A stretch of 34,046 bases of DNA, from NCBI GenBank assembly GCA_964646465.1, contig CAZYEN010000025.1:1-34046 (forward strand), read 5' to 3'. Shown one piece after another: positions 16,951-24,242 of this stretch. A program made the translations under genes and the position numbers. Numbering within the stretch: the first letter of the stretch is position 1; each line of letters starts with the position of its first letter. Under the pieces are notes generated by a model, which ran no database searches, had not been told where the DNA came from, and saw nothing but the letters and a program-made list of their open reading frames with translations. The stretch is from CALRBF01 sp964646465 (GTDB taxonomy: Bacteria > Patescibacteriota > Minisyncoccia > SW-4-49-11).

Positions 16951-17484
16951 ATGCAAAATAAAACATTATCCAAAACCATAATCTATCAAGCACCAAATGG
17001 AGCCATAGAACTCAAAGGAGACTTTAGTAAAGAAACAGTCTGGGCAAATCTTGATCAGATAGCCTCTGTCTTTGGCCGAGATAAATCAGTAATATCAAGA
17101 CATATTAAAAATATTTTTAAAGAAGAAGAATTAGATAGAAATTCAGCTGTTGCATTTTTTGCAACAGTTCAAAAAGAAGGAGAAAGAGAAGTTGAAAGAA
17201 ATATAGAATATTTTAACCTAGATGTATTAATATCAGTCGGATATAGAGTTAATTCTAAAATAGCAACTCAATTCAGACAATGGGCAACCCAAACCCTCAG
17301 ACAACACATTACTGAAGGCTATACCATCAACAAAAAGCTAATCTCCAAGAATTATAAACTATTCCAGCAAGCACTCACAGATATACAAAATATATCTCAG
17401 AACCAACTATCCTCCAATGATATATTAGAATTAATCAAAGTCTTTAGCCAAACATGGTTTTCACTCGATGCCTACGGTAGATAA
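16951..17484 (+). CDS. RhuM-family protein, C-terminally truncated at a repeat
   Basis: The 177-aa protein has the RhuM N-terminal domain: ETVWANLDQIASVFGRDKSV, then the FF.TVQKEGEREVERNIEYFN stretch, then VGYRVNSKIATQFRQWATQ. The rest (LSSNDILELIKVFSQTWFSL) resembles the linker that in RhuM-Fic proteins precedes a Fic domain. That domain is missing: the last codons Tyr-Gly-Arg-stop (17473-17484) lie inside a repeat that also occurs at 19663-19711. The repeat junction thus supplied the stop codon. RhuM proteins are common in defence islands; their biochemical role is not settled. Probably non-functional or reduced to its N-terminal module. Confidence 0.78.
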   Translation: MQNKTLSKTIIYQAPNGAIELKGDFSKETVWANLDQIASVFGRDKSVISRHIKNIFKEEELDRNSAVAFFATVQKEGEREVERNIEYFNLDVLISVGYRVNSKIATQFRQWATQTLRQHITEGYTINKKLISKNYKLFQQALTDIQNISQNQLSSNDILELIKVFSQTWFSLDAYGR

Positions 17485-17600
17485 ATTGAGGGGTGGCAGG
17501 TTTCAGCTGACGGGGTGGACTGCTCTCTGCCCTCCCTTTGGGGAGGTGCCCGCAGGGTGTAGGAGGACAGGAGCAAATCTCATTTACGACGGGGGAGGGT
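17471..17600 (+). repeat. Modular GC-rich repeat cluster that truncates the RhuM-Fic-like gene
   Basis: Three modules in a row: CCTACGGTAGATAAATTGAG with GGGGTGGCAGG (17471-17519), CCCTCCCTTTGGGGAGG (about 17530-17546), and GGAGCAAATCTCATTTACGA ending GGGAGGGTGGAC (17570-17603). Each has closely related copies at 19649-19870. Confidence 0.8.
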
Positions 17601-17660
17601 GGACTAATATTATCGAAGAAGAATAATCAAATCCATCATATAACAATCTCAAAAAATAAT

Positions 17661-17670
17661 ATGATATAAT
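17661..17670 (+). promoter_or_regulatory. Extended -10 of the 17697 gene
   Basis: ATGA-TATAAT (-10 at 17665-17670), about 20 nt between the predicted transcript start and the ATG at 17697. -35 weak. Confidence 0.55.
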
Positions 17671-17696
17671 AATAAAGCTCTCTTGTAAAAACCACA

Positions 17697-18269
17697 ATGA
17701 CAATGTTCTCATTACAAGATCTGTTTGATATGATTCGAGAAGTAGATAATATAAATTTAGGATTGTGGGGAATAGGGAAAGCAAAAACAGTAACACATCT
17801 AGTAGATGAAGTTCAGGAAGGGGAGGCAATCTTAGAGATAGTTAATGGATATATAGTTCGTAGAATACAGTCAATAAGTATAACAGTCTACTCACCAACA
17901 CAACCCACACTGTTACTAAGAGAAGTAAAACAAGTATTCCAAGACGGTAGAGTAAGGCAAAGAAACTTACCAGATAACTGTTCAGTAGCAGAGAAAGTCA
18001 AGGCATTACATAACGAAACTCCAGAAGAAGCAGCCATCAGAGGTATGCTAAATGAATTGAAAATACAAGTTGATTTAGAGCAATTAATTTACAATCGTAA
18101 ATACACTAAAGAGGGGACCTCCAACAGCTATCCGGGAATCATTACAGAAAAAGAAATACATATTTTTGAGTGCAAATTTACTCAAGACCAGTTCAAACCA
18201 ACTGGCTATATAGAAGAGCAAGAAGATAAAACAAATCATTTTAAGTGGATCAATCAAACTACAGTGTAA
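17697..18269 (+). CDS. Nudix-fold-like protein with degenerate active site
   Basis: The 190-aa protein contains TPEEAAIRGMLNELKI (about residues 109-124), which has the spacing of the Nudix helix (..AA.RE..EE.GI). The catalytic acids are largely lost: REL/EE positions read RGMLNE. The flanking strands (LLREVKQVFQDG; GIITEKEIHIFECKF) fit a Nudix-type beta sheet. It is therefore probably not a hydrolase; non-catalytic Nudix-like domains often bind ligands. This assignment rests on pattern only. Its stop codon lies in the loop of the terminator at 18256-18284. Confidence 0.55.
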   Translation: MTMFSLQDLFDMIREVDNINLGLWGIGKAKTVTHLVDEVQEGEAILEIVNGYIVRRIQSISITVYSPTQPTLLLREVKQVFQDGRVRQRNLPDNCSVAEKVKALHNETPEEAAIRGMLNELKIQVDLEQLIYNRKYTKEGTSNSYPGIITEKEIHIFECKFTQDQFKPTGYIEEQEDKTNHFKWINQTTV

Positions 18270-18286
18270 ATCGCTGTAGTTTTTTC
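18256..18286 (+). terminator. Intrinsic terminator overlapping the 17697 gene end
   Basis: AAACTACAG (18256-18264) pairs with CTGTAGTTT (18274-18282), followed by T's. The TAA stop at 18267-18269 is in the loop. Confidence 0.88.
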
Positions 18287-18500
18287 TTTCACCAAAAATT
18301 TTAATTATAGCGAATTTGTCATAAGCCATAATTAGAACTCAACCAGGACTAAATAGTTATAAAAGATGTGGAAAATAAATATACAAAATATTATTTAAAC
18401 CCTAAATTTTGAGATAAATAATTTCTAACGACAATTTTTGTTGGTAGATTTTGTATTTCATCCCTACTCTAAACAAAAATCTTAAAATGCGGTATAATTA
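18283..18500 (+). repeat. Duplicated segment, copy 1 (upstream of the intact RhuM gene)
   Basis: Closely matches 21202-21418 over its whole length, with scattered substitutions. It contains two possible hairpins: AATTATAGC with GCCATAATT, and TCTAACGACAA with TTGTTGGTAGA around TTTT. It ends at the -10 box of the downstream gene. The segment has no convincing gene of its own. Confidence 0.88.
18493..18498 (+). promoter_or_regulatory. -10 box of the intact RhuM gene
   Basis: Perfect TATAAT at the end of the duplicated segment, with the ATG at 18528 about 23 nt after the predicted transcript start. Confidence 0.65.
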
Positions 18501-18527
18501 AATTACATAATATACAAACATAATAGT

Positions 18528-19535
18528 ATGAGCCAAGATTTAGAGCTATTAAATAATTTCGTTATATTCCAAACAGACTCAGGGAAGATTAACATTGATG
18601 TTTTTTTTAAAGATGAAACCTTATGGCTTACCCAAAAGAAGATGGCTGAGTTATTCGAGGTCAAAATCCCAGCTATTTCAAAGCATTTAGATAATATTTA
18701 TACAGAAGGTGAGCTTATCAAAGAGGCAACTGTTTCCATTTTGGAAATAGTTCAAAATGAAGGTAAAAGAAAAGTTAAAAGAAAATTAGAATATTATAAC
18801 TTGCAAGCTATTTTAGCAGTTGGATATCGTGTAAATTCACATAGAGCAATAGAATTCCGTAAATGGGCATCTCTAGTTTTGCAAGAATATATAATCAAAG
18901 GCTTTGCGATGGATGATGAGAAGCTGAAACAAATCAAGCATTTTGGTAAAGATTATTTTGATGAAATGCTTGAAAGAATTCGTGAAATACGAATGAGTGA
19001 GAGGAGACTATATCAGAAAATAACAGATATATACACACTTTCAGCAGATTATGATAGTCAAGCAGATATCACTAAACATTTTTTTGCAACAGTACAAAAT
19101 AAATTACATTGGGCAATCACTGGAAAGACCGCAGCTGAAATTATATACAATGAGGCTGATCATAAAAAAATATTTATGGGTTTAAAAACTTGGAAACATT
19201 CTCCCAGTGGTAAAATTCTAAAAAGTGATGTTTTAATAGCTAAGAATTATCTTGATCAAAATCATATTAAAGAACTAGAGAGAATAGTATCGGCTTATTT
19301 AGACCTAGCAGAAAGTAGAGCCAGAAATAGAAAAGTAATGAATATGAAAGATTGGGATATTTTCTTACACCAATTCTTAGAACTTTCAGGGGATCCAATT
19401 TTGCTAGATAACGGTAAAGTATCAATGCTTGAAGCTAAGCTCAAAGCTGAAGCAGAATATGATAAATTTAGAGTAATTCAAGATAAAAATTACGCAAATG
19501 ACTTTGATAAATTAGTAGAGAAAATAAAAAAATAA
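18528..19535 (+). CDS. RhuM-family protein, full length
   Basis: The 335-aa protein matches the usual RhuM (COG3943) length. N-terminal region: ETLWLTQKKMAELFEV and AISKHLDNIY, a probable DNA-binding helix-turn-helix part, then VQNEGKRKVKRKLEYYNLQA and VGYRVNSHRAIEFRKWAS. C-terminal region: VQNKLHWAITGKTAAEII, LKTWKHSPSGKI, VLIAKNYLDQNHIKELERIVSAYLDLAE. It is the intact reference for the IS-split paralogue at 31903-33716. RhuM genes often sit with type I restriction systems, and here one is 2 kb upstream of hsdM behind the same duplicated upstream segment. Molecular function unproven. Confidence 0.85.
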   Translation: MSQDLELLNNFVIFQTDSGKINIDVFFKDETLWLTQKKMAELFEVKIPAISKHLDNIYTEGELIKEATVSILEIVQNEGKRKVKRKLEYYNLQAILAVGYRVNSHRAIEFRKWASLVLQEYIIKGFAMDDEKLKQIKHFGKDYFDEMLERIREIRMSERRLYQKITDIYTLSADYDSQADITKHFFATVQNKLHWAITGKTAAEIIYNEADHKKIFMGLKTWKHSPSGKILKSDVLIAKNYLDQNHIKELERIVSAYLDLAESRARNRKVMNMKDWDIFLHQFLELSGDPILLDNGKVSMLEAKLKAEAEYDKFRVIQDKNYANDFDKLVEKIKK

Positions 19536-19610
19536 CTTTATAGGCTATTGTTCTGTGATATCTAAATAGTATTTATAAACCTTAAGGTCTCTTGCCACAC
19601 CATTTGTTTC

Positions 19611-19638
19611 CTAGGAGCGACCTTACAGTCGCCTGTGT
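19611..19638 (-). repeat. GCGAC hairpin repeat, reverse copy
   Basis: GCGAC (19617-19621) and GTCGC (19627-19631) form a hairpin with a CTTACA loop; the flanks match the copies at 31772-31799 and 33909-33936. Confidence 0.7.
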
Positions 19639-19648
19639 TTTATATCAA

Positions 19649-19870
19649 AATTCCCCTCTCCACCTACGGTCGATAAATTGAGGGGTGGCAGGTTTTACCT
19701 GACGGGGTGGAAAAGTATTGTGTCCTCCCTCGGGGGAGGTGGCACGAAGTGACGGAGGAGGACAGGAGCAAATCCTATTTGCGACGGCGGCGGAGGACAT
19801 TTGCGACGGGGGATTGTGGACTGAGCTAATGTCTCCCTTCGGAGGGAGTACCCGCAGGGGGAGGGTGGAC
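19649..19870 (+). repeat. Large modular GC-rich palindromic repeat cluster
   Basis: This fills most of the gene-free stretch 19536-19955. Modules in order: AATTCCCCTC...CGATAAATTGAGGGGTGG with the hairpin CAGGT-TTT-ACCTG (19649-19711); CCTCCCTCGGGGGAGG (about 19723-19738); GGAGG and GCAAAT-CCT-ATTTGC-GACGG (19753-19787), followed by a second partial ATTTGCGACGGGGGA (19799-19813); and a 40-bp core starting GTCTCCCTTCGGAGGGAG and ending GGGGGAGGGTGGAC (19831-19870). The open frame that crosses it is a by-product of the GC-rich repeats. Confidence 0.85.
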
Positions 19871-19903
19871 ATCGCTTCTCATACTAAAAATTGACGACTA
19901 CTA

Positions 19904-19932
19904 TTGACAAAATTAGTTTTATATGCTAATGT
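19904..19932 (+). promoter_or_regulatory. Strong promoter of the 19956 gene
   Basis: TTGACA (19904-19909), a 17-bp spacer ending TATGC, and TAATGT (19927-19932). The -10-to-start distance is 23 nt, the same as at 583 and 31297. Confidence 0.85.
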
Positions 19933-19955
19933 CTATTTGAAAAATAAATTCATTA

Positions 19956-20303
19956 ATGAAAAAAACTGAAGTTACTGAAGTTATCAAACAAAATACTCTT
20001 CGGGGCCCTGACCATCGTATTCTTTTCTTGCTTTTCGGAGTAATAGTTGGTGCTGCACCAAGTATTGGCTCCCTTCCACGGCTTCAAAGAGCCGAAGCTG
20101 ACTCTGCTCGACTCGAGCAAATCAGGGCAGCTATCAGGGAATCGAACAACCCTCGTCCCATTAATTGTGAGCCATACATCTCACAACCATGGGCAGGACA
20201 TGTCCTACTCAAGGACTGGCCGGAGGGTGAGCCTAAACCGGAGGTCTGCCACCTCAGACCTGAGGCGGAAAGGCTCGGCCTTGTTCCTAAAAGCCCAATC
20301 TGA
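19956..20303 (+). CDS. Orphan small protein with N-terminal membrane helix, 115 aa
   Basis: The protein has a hydrophobic stretch at about residues 22-40 (ILFLLFGVIVGAAPSIG) followed by an Arg/Glu/Pro-rich, probably extracytoplasmic part with two Cys (CEPYISQPW; VCHLRPEAE). GC is well above that of the neighbours. It ends in TGA and has its own strong promoter and a strong terminator, so it is a single-gene unit. An overlapping frame at 20047-20358 is rejected because it runs through the terminator. No family recognised. Confidence 0.62.
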   Translation: MKKTEVTEVIKQNTLRGPDHRILFLLFGVIVGAAPSIGSLPRLQRAEADSARLEQIRAAIRESNNPRPINCEPYISQPWAGHVLLKDWPEGEPKPEVCHLRPEAERLGLVPKSPI

Positions 20304-20323
20304 GACTTGTTGTCTCCAACTTC

Positions 20324-20350
20324 AAGCCACCCACTCGCGGTGGCTTTTTA
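20324..20350 (+). terminator. Intrinsic terminator of the 19956 gene
   Basis: AAGCCACC (20324-20331) pairs perfectly with GGTGGCTT (20339-20346), followed by TTTAAA. Confidence 0.9.
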
Positions 20351-20356
20351 AATTAT

Positions 20357-20384
20357 AAAAAAAGCTCGAGTTTTATACCCGAGC
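20357..20384 (-). terminator. Intrinsic terminator of the 20406 minus-strand gene
   Basis: On the minus strand, GCTCG pairs with CGAGC around a 10-12 nt loop, followed by seven T's. Confidence 0.8.
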
Positions 20385-20405
20385 CAATTTACTCAAAATG
20401 ACAAT

Positions 20406-20690
20406 CTATCTTATATAATGATACTCTATGACATTCCCGGTTCTATCTCTTTTTTTGGGAAATATCACATTATTAGTTTGTTTATCTATTGTGAGTATAT
20501 CATTGTCTCTACAATCTAATAGAAGAATATTTTGTATGTAATCTAAATATTCTTCTGACTCTGGGTGCTCTGCTAACAGATCTATCAGCTGAGCTTTACT
20601 TATTATTTTCTGATTTTTTCTAACACAAATAATAGTTACCCGCATCAACCACACAGCAGACTTGTGTTTGTTGGCAGTTCTTGGATCCAT
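20406..20690 (-). CDS. Orphan small protein, 94 aa
   Basis: The protein is basic at the N-terminus (MDPRTANKHKSAVW), has a helical acidic middle (LIDLLAEHPESEEYLDYIQ) and a C-terminal strand-rich part (DILTIDKQTNNVIFP). There is no membrane segment and no recognised family. A minus-strand promoter lies about 20 nt before the ATG in transcript terms, and a terminator follows 21 nt after the TAG, so it is another single-gene unit. Confidence 0.62.
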   Translation of the reverse strand: MDPRTANKHKSAVWLMRVTIICVRKNQKIISKAQLIDLLAEHPESEEYLDYIQNILLLDCRDNDILTIDKQTNNVIFPKKRDRTGNVIEYHYIR

Positions 20691-20716
20691 GGAATGATTT
20701 GGCGATAACCTTGATA

Positions 20717-20745
20717 ATTATATATAATTTTTTCAATAATATCAA
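20717..20745 (-). promoter_or_regulatory. Promoter of the 20406 gene
   Basis: On the minus strand, TTGATA (20740-20745), a 17-bp spacer and a perfect TATAAT (20717-20722). Confidence 0.75.
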
Positions 20746-20775
20746 ATACATATAACATAAAAATATATATCCCCC

Positions 20776-20804
20776 AAGCCACCCTCCCAGAGAGTGGCTT
20801 TTTA
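20776..20804 (+). terminator. Terminator-like hairpin with no gene in front
   Basis: AAGCCAC (20776-20782) pairs with GTGGCTT (20794-20800), followed by TTT. The only gene before it runs on the minus strand, so this is either a relic or the end of an unseen short transcript. Confidence 0.7.
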
Positions 20805-20911
20805 AATTCCCCTCTTGAGGGGTGCCGTCTTTTAGACGGTGGGGTGGATTATTTCACAACTTGAGCTAATCTCTCCCTTCGGAGGGAGTACCCGTAGGGG
20901 GGAGGGTGGAG
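20805..20911 (+). repeat. Modular GC-rich palindromic repeat cluster
   Basis: Module with AATTCCCCTCTTGAGGGGTG and the hairpin CCGTCT-TTT-AGACGG, ending GGGGTGGA (20805-20848), then a copy of the 40-bp core starting CTCCCTTCGGAGGGAG and ending GAGGGTGGAG (20871-20911, one extra G). Confidence 0.85.
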
Positions 20912-20958
20912 TAATATTATGCTATAAGTATTCAGTAAACAAAAGCTTCATCTACAAA

Positions 20959-21144
20959 ATGGATCCTAATATGCAGGAGCACAAAAAAATCAAAGCCCGG
21001 GTTAACTGGAAACACATAGGAACTGGTAGTGAAGGTAAGGGAAAAATTCTTGAATATGATTCTGTCGAACAGGTAAAGAGTATATGTGAAGAAATGAATC
21101 AATTAAGTGCTGGATTTCATATATACTCTATAGAGTATATATGA
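20959..21144 (+). CDS. Orphan small protein, 61 aa
   Basis: The reading frame is open further upstream, but that part is repeat sequence. The ATG at 20959 follows an extended -10 (TATGC-TATAAG, about 20929-20939). The product is hydrophilic and Lys/Glu-rich (KKIKARVNWKHIGTG, then SVEQVKSICEEMNQ), with no recognised family. It ends in TGA and a weak terminator hairpin follows at 21176-21205. Confidence 0.5.
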   Translation: MDPNMQEHKKIKARVNWKHIGTGSEGKGKILEYDSVEQVKSICEEMNQLSAGFHIYSIEYI

Positions 21145-21175
21145 ACCACAAAATATCTAGATCGACTAAACCCCC

Positions 21176-21205
21176 AAGCCCCCTGCATCGCAGAGGCTTT
21201 TTTCT
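21176..21205 (+). terminator. Probable terminator of the 20959 gene
   Basis: GCCCCCTGC pairs imperfectly with GCAGAGGC around ATC, followed by a T run. It shares the CCCCCAAGCC lead-in with the hairpin at 20776. Confidence 0.65.
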
Positions 21206-21418
21206 TTCCTCCAAAAATTTTAATTATAGCGAATTTGCCATAAGCCATAATTAGAACTCAACCAGGACTAAATAGTTATAAAATATATAGCAAATAAATA
21301 TACAAAATATTATTTAAAACCTAAATTTGTAGATAAATAATTTCTATCGACAATTTTTGTTGGTAGATTTTGTATTTTGGTGTTACTCTAAACAAAAAGG
21401 TAAAAATGTGGTATAATA
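21202..21418 (+). repeat. Duplicated segment, copy 2 (upstream of hsdM)
   Basis: Matches 18283-18500. In this copy the second hairpin (TCTATCGACAA with TTGTTGGTAGA, loop TTTT) pairs fully if two G-T pairs are allowed. It ends at the hsdM -10 box TGTGG-TATAAT (21412-21417). Confidence 0.88.
21407..21417 (+). promoter_or_regulatory. Extended -10 promoter of the type I restriction operon
   Basis: TGTGG followed by TATAAT (21412-21417). Transcript start near 21424 lies after the ATG at 21420, so the true hsdM start is the next in-frame ATG at 21447. Confidence 0.72.
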
Positions 21419-21446
21419 TATGCAATTAATAGAAATTTATTGTATT

Positions 21447-23030
21447 ATGGCAAAAGCAACTAAATCCCCAAAAGAAAAGAAGCAGCATAGTATAGAAGAA
21501 TCCCTTTGGGAATCAGCTAATAAACTTCGTGGTACAGTTGAGTCTTCAGAATACAAACATGTTGTATTAGGTTTAATATTTCTTAAATTTGCTAGTGATA
21601 AATTTGAGGAGCGAAGAGAAGAATTAAGAGCAGAAGGAAAAGAGAAATATTTGGAAATGGTAGAATTCTACACAATGAAAAATGTTTTTTATCTTCCACA
21701 AGAGTCTAGATGGAGCTATTTGATAGAAAATTCTAAACAAAATGATATTGCTCTCAAAATCGACACAGCTCTTTTTACCGTCGAGAAGAATAACCCATCT
21801 CTCAAAGGAGCATTACCAGATAATTACTACTCCAGACTAAATCTTGATGTCACAAAATTATCTTCTCTACTAGATACCATAAATAAAATCAATACACTTG
21901 CAGATAAATCACAGGATATAGTAGGAAGAGTATATGAATATTTCTTGAGTAAATTTGCTATTGCAGAGGGAAAAGGAAAGGGAGAATTTTATACCCCAAA
22001 AAGTATTGTCAATCTTATTGCTGAACTTCTCGAACCCTATAAAGGAAAAATTTACGATCCTGCTTGTGGTTCGGGAGGTATGTTTGTTCAATCAGTAAAG
22101 TTTATTGAAGCTCATCATGGAAACACTCACGATGTTTCTATTTATGGACAAGAGTACACCTCTACAACTTACAAATTAGCAAAAATGAATCTCGCAATTC
22201 GTGGAATATCAGCTAATCTTGGAGATGTACCTGAAAATACATTTTTTAGAGATCAGCATAAAGATCTCAAAGCAGACTTTATAATGGCAAATCCTCCGTT
22301 CAATCAAAAACAGTGGCGAGCAGAAAATGAATTGACAGACGATCCTCGCTGGGCTGGATATGATGTACCACAAACAGGGAATGCAAACTATGCATGGATT
22401 CTCAATATGGTCTCAAAACTTTCTGAGAATGGTGTGGCTGGATTCCTTTTGGCGAATGGTGCTTTGTCTGGTAGTGGTACAGAATATAATATTCGAAAGA
22501 AGTTGATTGAAAACAATTTAGTAGAAGCAATATTGGTTTTACCAAGGAATTTATTTTATACGACAGATATTAGTGTGACTCTTTGGATTGTGAATAAGAA
22601 TAAAAAAGCTCGCACAATCGAGATCAATGGAAAAGTTAAAAAGTATAGGGATAGACAAAAAGAAATATTATTTATGGACTTGCGACAAATTGGGATTCCA
22701 TTTGAGAAAAAATACATCCAATTTTCTGATGATGATATAAAAAAGATAACGGACACATATCATAACTGGCAACAGGCTGATTTTGAAACAACTTATCAGA
22801 ATACTCCAGAATTTTGTTATAGTGCACCTTTTGATGAAATTGTAAAAAAAGACTTTTCACTGGTACCAAGTAAGTACATCGAGTTTATAAATCGAGATGA
22901 AAATATTGATTTTGATGAAAAAATGCAAAGCTTACAGAATGATTTTTCTGAACTCTTACAATCGGAAGAACAATCAAAAAAAGACCTTCTAGAAGTTTTT
23001 AAAGAACTCGGTTATGAGATCAAATTATAA
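21447..23030 (+). CDS. hsdM: Type I restriction-modification methyltransferase subunit HsdM
   Basis: The 527-aa protein has the HsdM N-terminal helical domain (SLWESANKLRGT...YKHVVLGLIFLKF) and an adenine-N6 methyltransferase core: GEFYTP (179-184), DPACGSGG (204-211) and NPPF (282-285). It methylates adenines in the bipartite site chosen by HsdS and is needed for the restriction complex. The start at 21447 is chosen from the promoter position, removing nine residues from the longest frame. The 3' end overlaps hsdS by 17 bp, which suggests coupled translation. Confidence 0.94.
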   Translation: MAKATKSPKEKKQHSIEESLWESANKLRGTVESSEYKHVVLGLIFLKFASDKFEERREELRAEGKEKYLEMVEFYTMKNVFYLPQESRWSYLIENSKQNDIALKIDTALFTVEKNNPSLKGALPDNYYSRLNLDVTKLSSLLDTINKINTLADKSQDIVGRVYEYFLSKFAIAEGKGKGEFYTPKSIVNLIAELLEPYKGKIYDPACGSGGMFVQSVKFIEAHHGNTHDVSIYGQEYTSTTYKLAKMNLAIRGISANLGDVPENTFFRDQHKDLKADFIMANPPFNQKQWRAENELTDDPRWAGYDVPQTGNANYAWILNMVSKLSENGVAGFLLANGALSGSGTEYNIRKKLIENNLVEAILVLPRNLFYTTDISVTLWIVNKNKKARTIEINGKVKKYRDRQKEILFMDLRQIGIPFEKKYIQFSDDDIKKITDTYHNWQQADFETTYQNTPEFCYSAPFDEIVKKDFSLVPSKYIEFINRDENIDFDEKMQSLQNDFSELLQSEEQSKKDLLEVFKELGYEIKL

Positions 23031-24237
23031 AAAATTAGGAAATTATATACGTGAAGTAAACATTCGAGACTCTAATTTAAAAGTGGATCTTCTTTTGGGT
23101 GTCAGTATTCTAAAAAAGTTCATCCCCTCAATTGCAAACACAATTGGCACAGATATGTCAACATACAAAATTGTGAAAAAGGGCCAATTTGGTTATGGAA
23201 CAGTAACCTCAAGAAATGGAGACAAAATTTCTATTGCATTGCTTGAAGATAATGAAGAAGCAATTGTTTCACAAGCATATAAAACTTTTGAAGTTGTTGA
23301 TATCAATGAATTAGATCCACAATATTTAATGATGTGGTTTCGTCGCCCTGAATTTGATAGATACGCTCGTTTTATGTCGCACGGAAGTACTAGAGAAGTG
23401 TTTGGTTGGGAAGAAATGTGTGGGGTTGAACTTCCAGTCCCTCACATCAATAAACAAAGAAAGATTGTGAAAGAATATAATATAGTTAAAGATCGTATTG
23501 AACTAAATAACAAACTGATTCAAAAACTAGAAGACACTGCTCAAGCGATTTATAAGCAATGGTTTGTAGATTTTGAATTCCCAGATAAAGATGGCAAGTC
23601 ATACAAATCTAGTGGTGGCGAAATGGTCTGGTGTGAAGAGTTAGATAAGGAAATCCCTAAGGGGTGGGAGGTGAAAGATATTGCATCTTTTTCAAAAGAT
23701 ATAGTTTGTGGAAAAACGCCACCAACAAATGATGAAAAAAATTATGGTGATTTTATGCCATTTCTGACAATTCCAGATATGCACAACAAAATTTTTGCTT
23801 TGGAAACAGAAAGATTTTTGTCCCTACAAGGGGTAGAAACACAAAAAAATAAAACACTACCAGAAAATTCAATTTGCGTGAGCTGTATTGGAACAGCAGG
23901 TATAGTTGTTTTAACTTCAGAACCTTGCCAAACAAACCAACAAATTAATAGCGTGATTTGTAAAGATGATATATGTCATTACTACATGTATTTTTCTTTA
24001 AAAGAATTAGGGAACATGATTAAAGAATGGGGCAATAAAGGTTCTGTTGGAGTAAATATGAATAAGACAGAATTTTCCGTATTGTTATTATTGCAACCAG
24101 ATAAGAACAAAATGAAAGAATTTAATACTTTGGTTGATCCAATTTTTAAAGGAATTAAATCTCACCAAAAAGAAAGTTTAGCTTTAAGGAAGATGAAAGA
24201 TTTACTCCTTTCTAAACTTGCAACTATTAATGATTAA
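23014..24237 (+). CDS. hsdS: Type I specificity subunit HsdS
   Basis: The 407-aa protein has two target-recognition domains (about residues 1-145 and 215-365), each followed by a conserved helical region. The first ends in PHINKQRKIVKEY...LIQKLEDTAQAIYKQWFVDFEFP, and the second in a shorter helix to the C-terminus (MKDLLLSKLATIND). The second domain opens with the usual IPKGWEVKDIASF. It sets the bipartite recognition sequence of the M2S and R2M2S complexes. The overlap with hsdM and 5-nt gap to the Shedu gene place it mid-operon. Confidence 0.92.
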   Translation: MRSNYKKLGNYIREVNIRDSNLKVDLLLGVSILKKFIPSIANTIGTDMSTYKIVKKGQFGYGTVTSRNGDKISIALLEDNEEAIVSQAYKTFEVVDINELDPQYLMMWFRRPEFDRYARFMSHGSTREVFGWEEMCGVELPVPHINKQRKIVKEYNIVKDRIELNNKLIQKLEDTAQAIYKQWFVDFEFPDKDGKSYKSSGGEMVWCEELDKEIPKGWEVKDIASFSKDIVCGKTPPTNDEKNYGDFMPFLTIPDMHNKIFALETERFLSLQGVETQKNKTLPENSICVSCIGTAGIVVLTSEPCQTNQQINSVICKDDICHYYMYFSLKELGNMIKEWGNKGSVGVNMNKTEFSVLLLLQPDKNKMKEFNTLVDPIFKGIKSHQKESLALRKMKDLLLSKLATIND

Positions 24238-24242
24238 AAGAT

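Noticed and set aside
19645..19872. Minus-strand 75-codon open frame (Pro/Arg-rich)
   Set aside because: It lies wholly inside the GC-rich repeat cluster, where stops are rare; there is no promoter and no domain.
20047..20358. 103-codon frame overlapping the 19956 gene
   Set aside because: It runs through the terminator hairpin, and the promoter-to-start distance supports the 19956 frame.
21420..21446. ATG at 21420 as hsdM start
   Set aside because: It falls between the -10 box and the predicted transcript start; ATG 21447 fits better.
19536..21446. Integron with gene cassettes and attC sites
   Set aside because: The small genes carry their own promoters and terminators on both strands, no attC core motifs were recognised, and no integrase is present.
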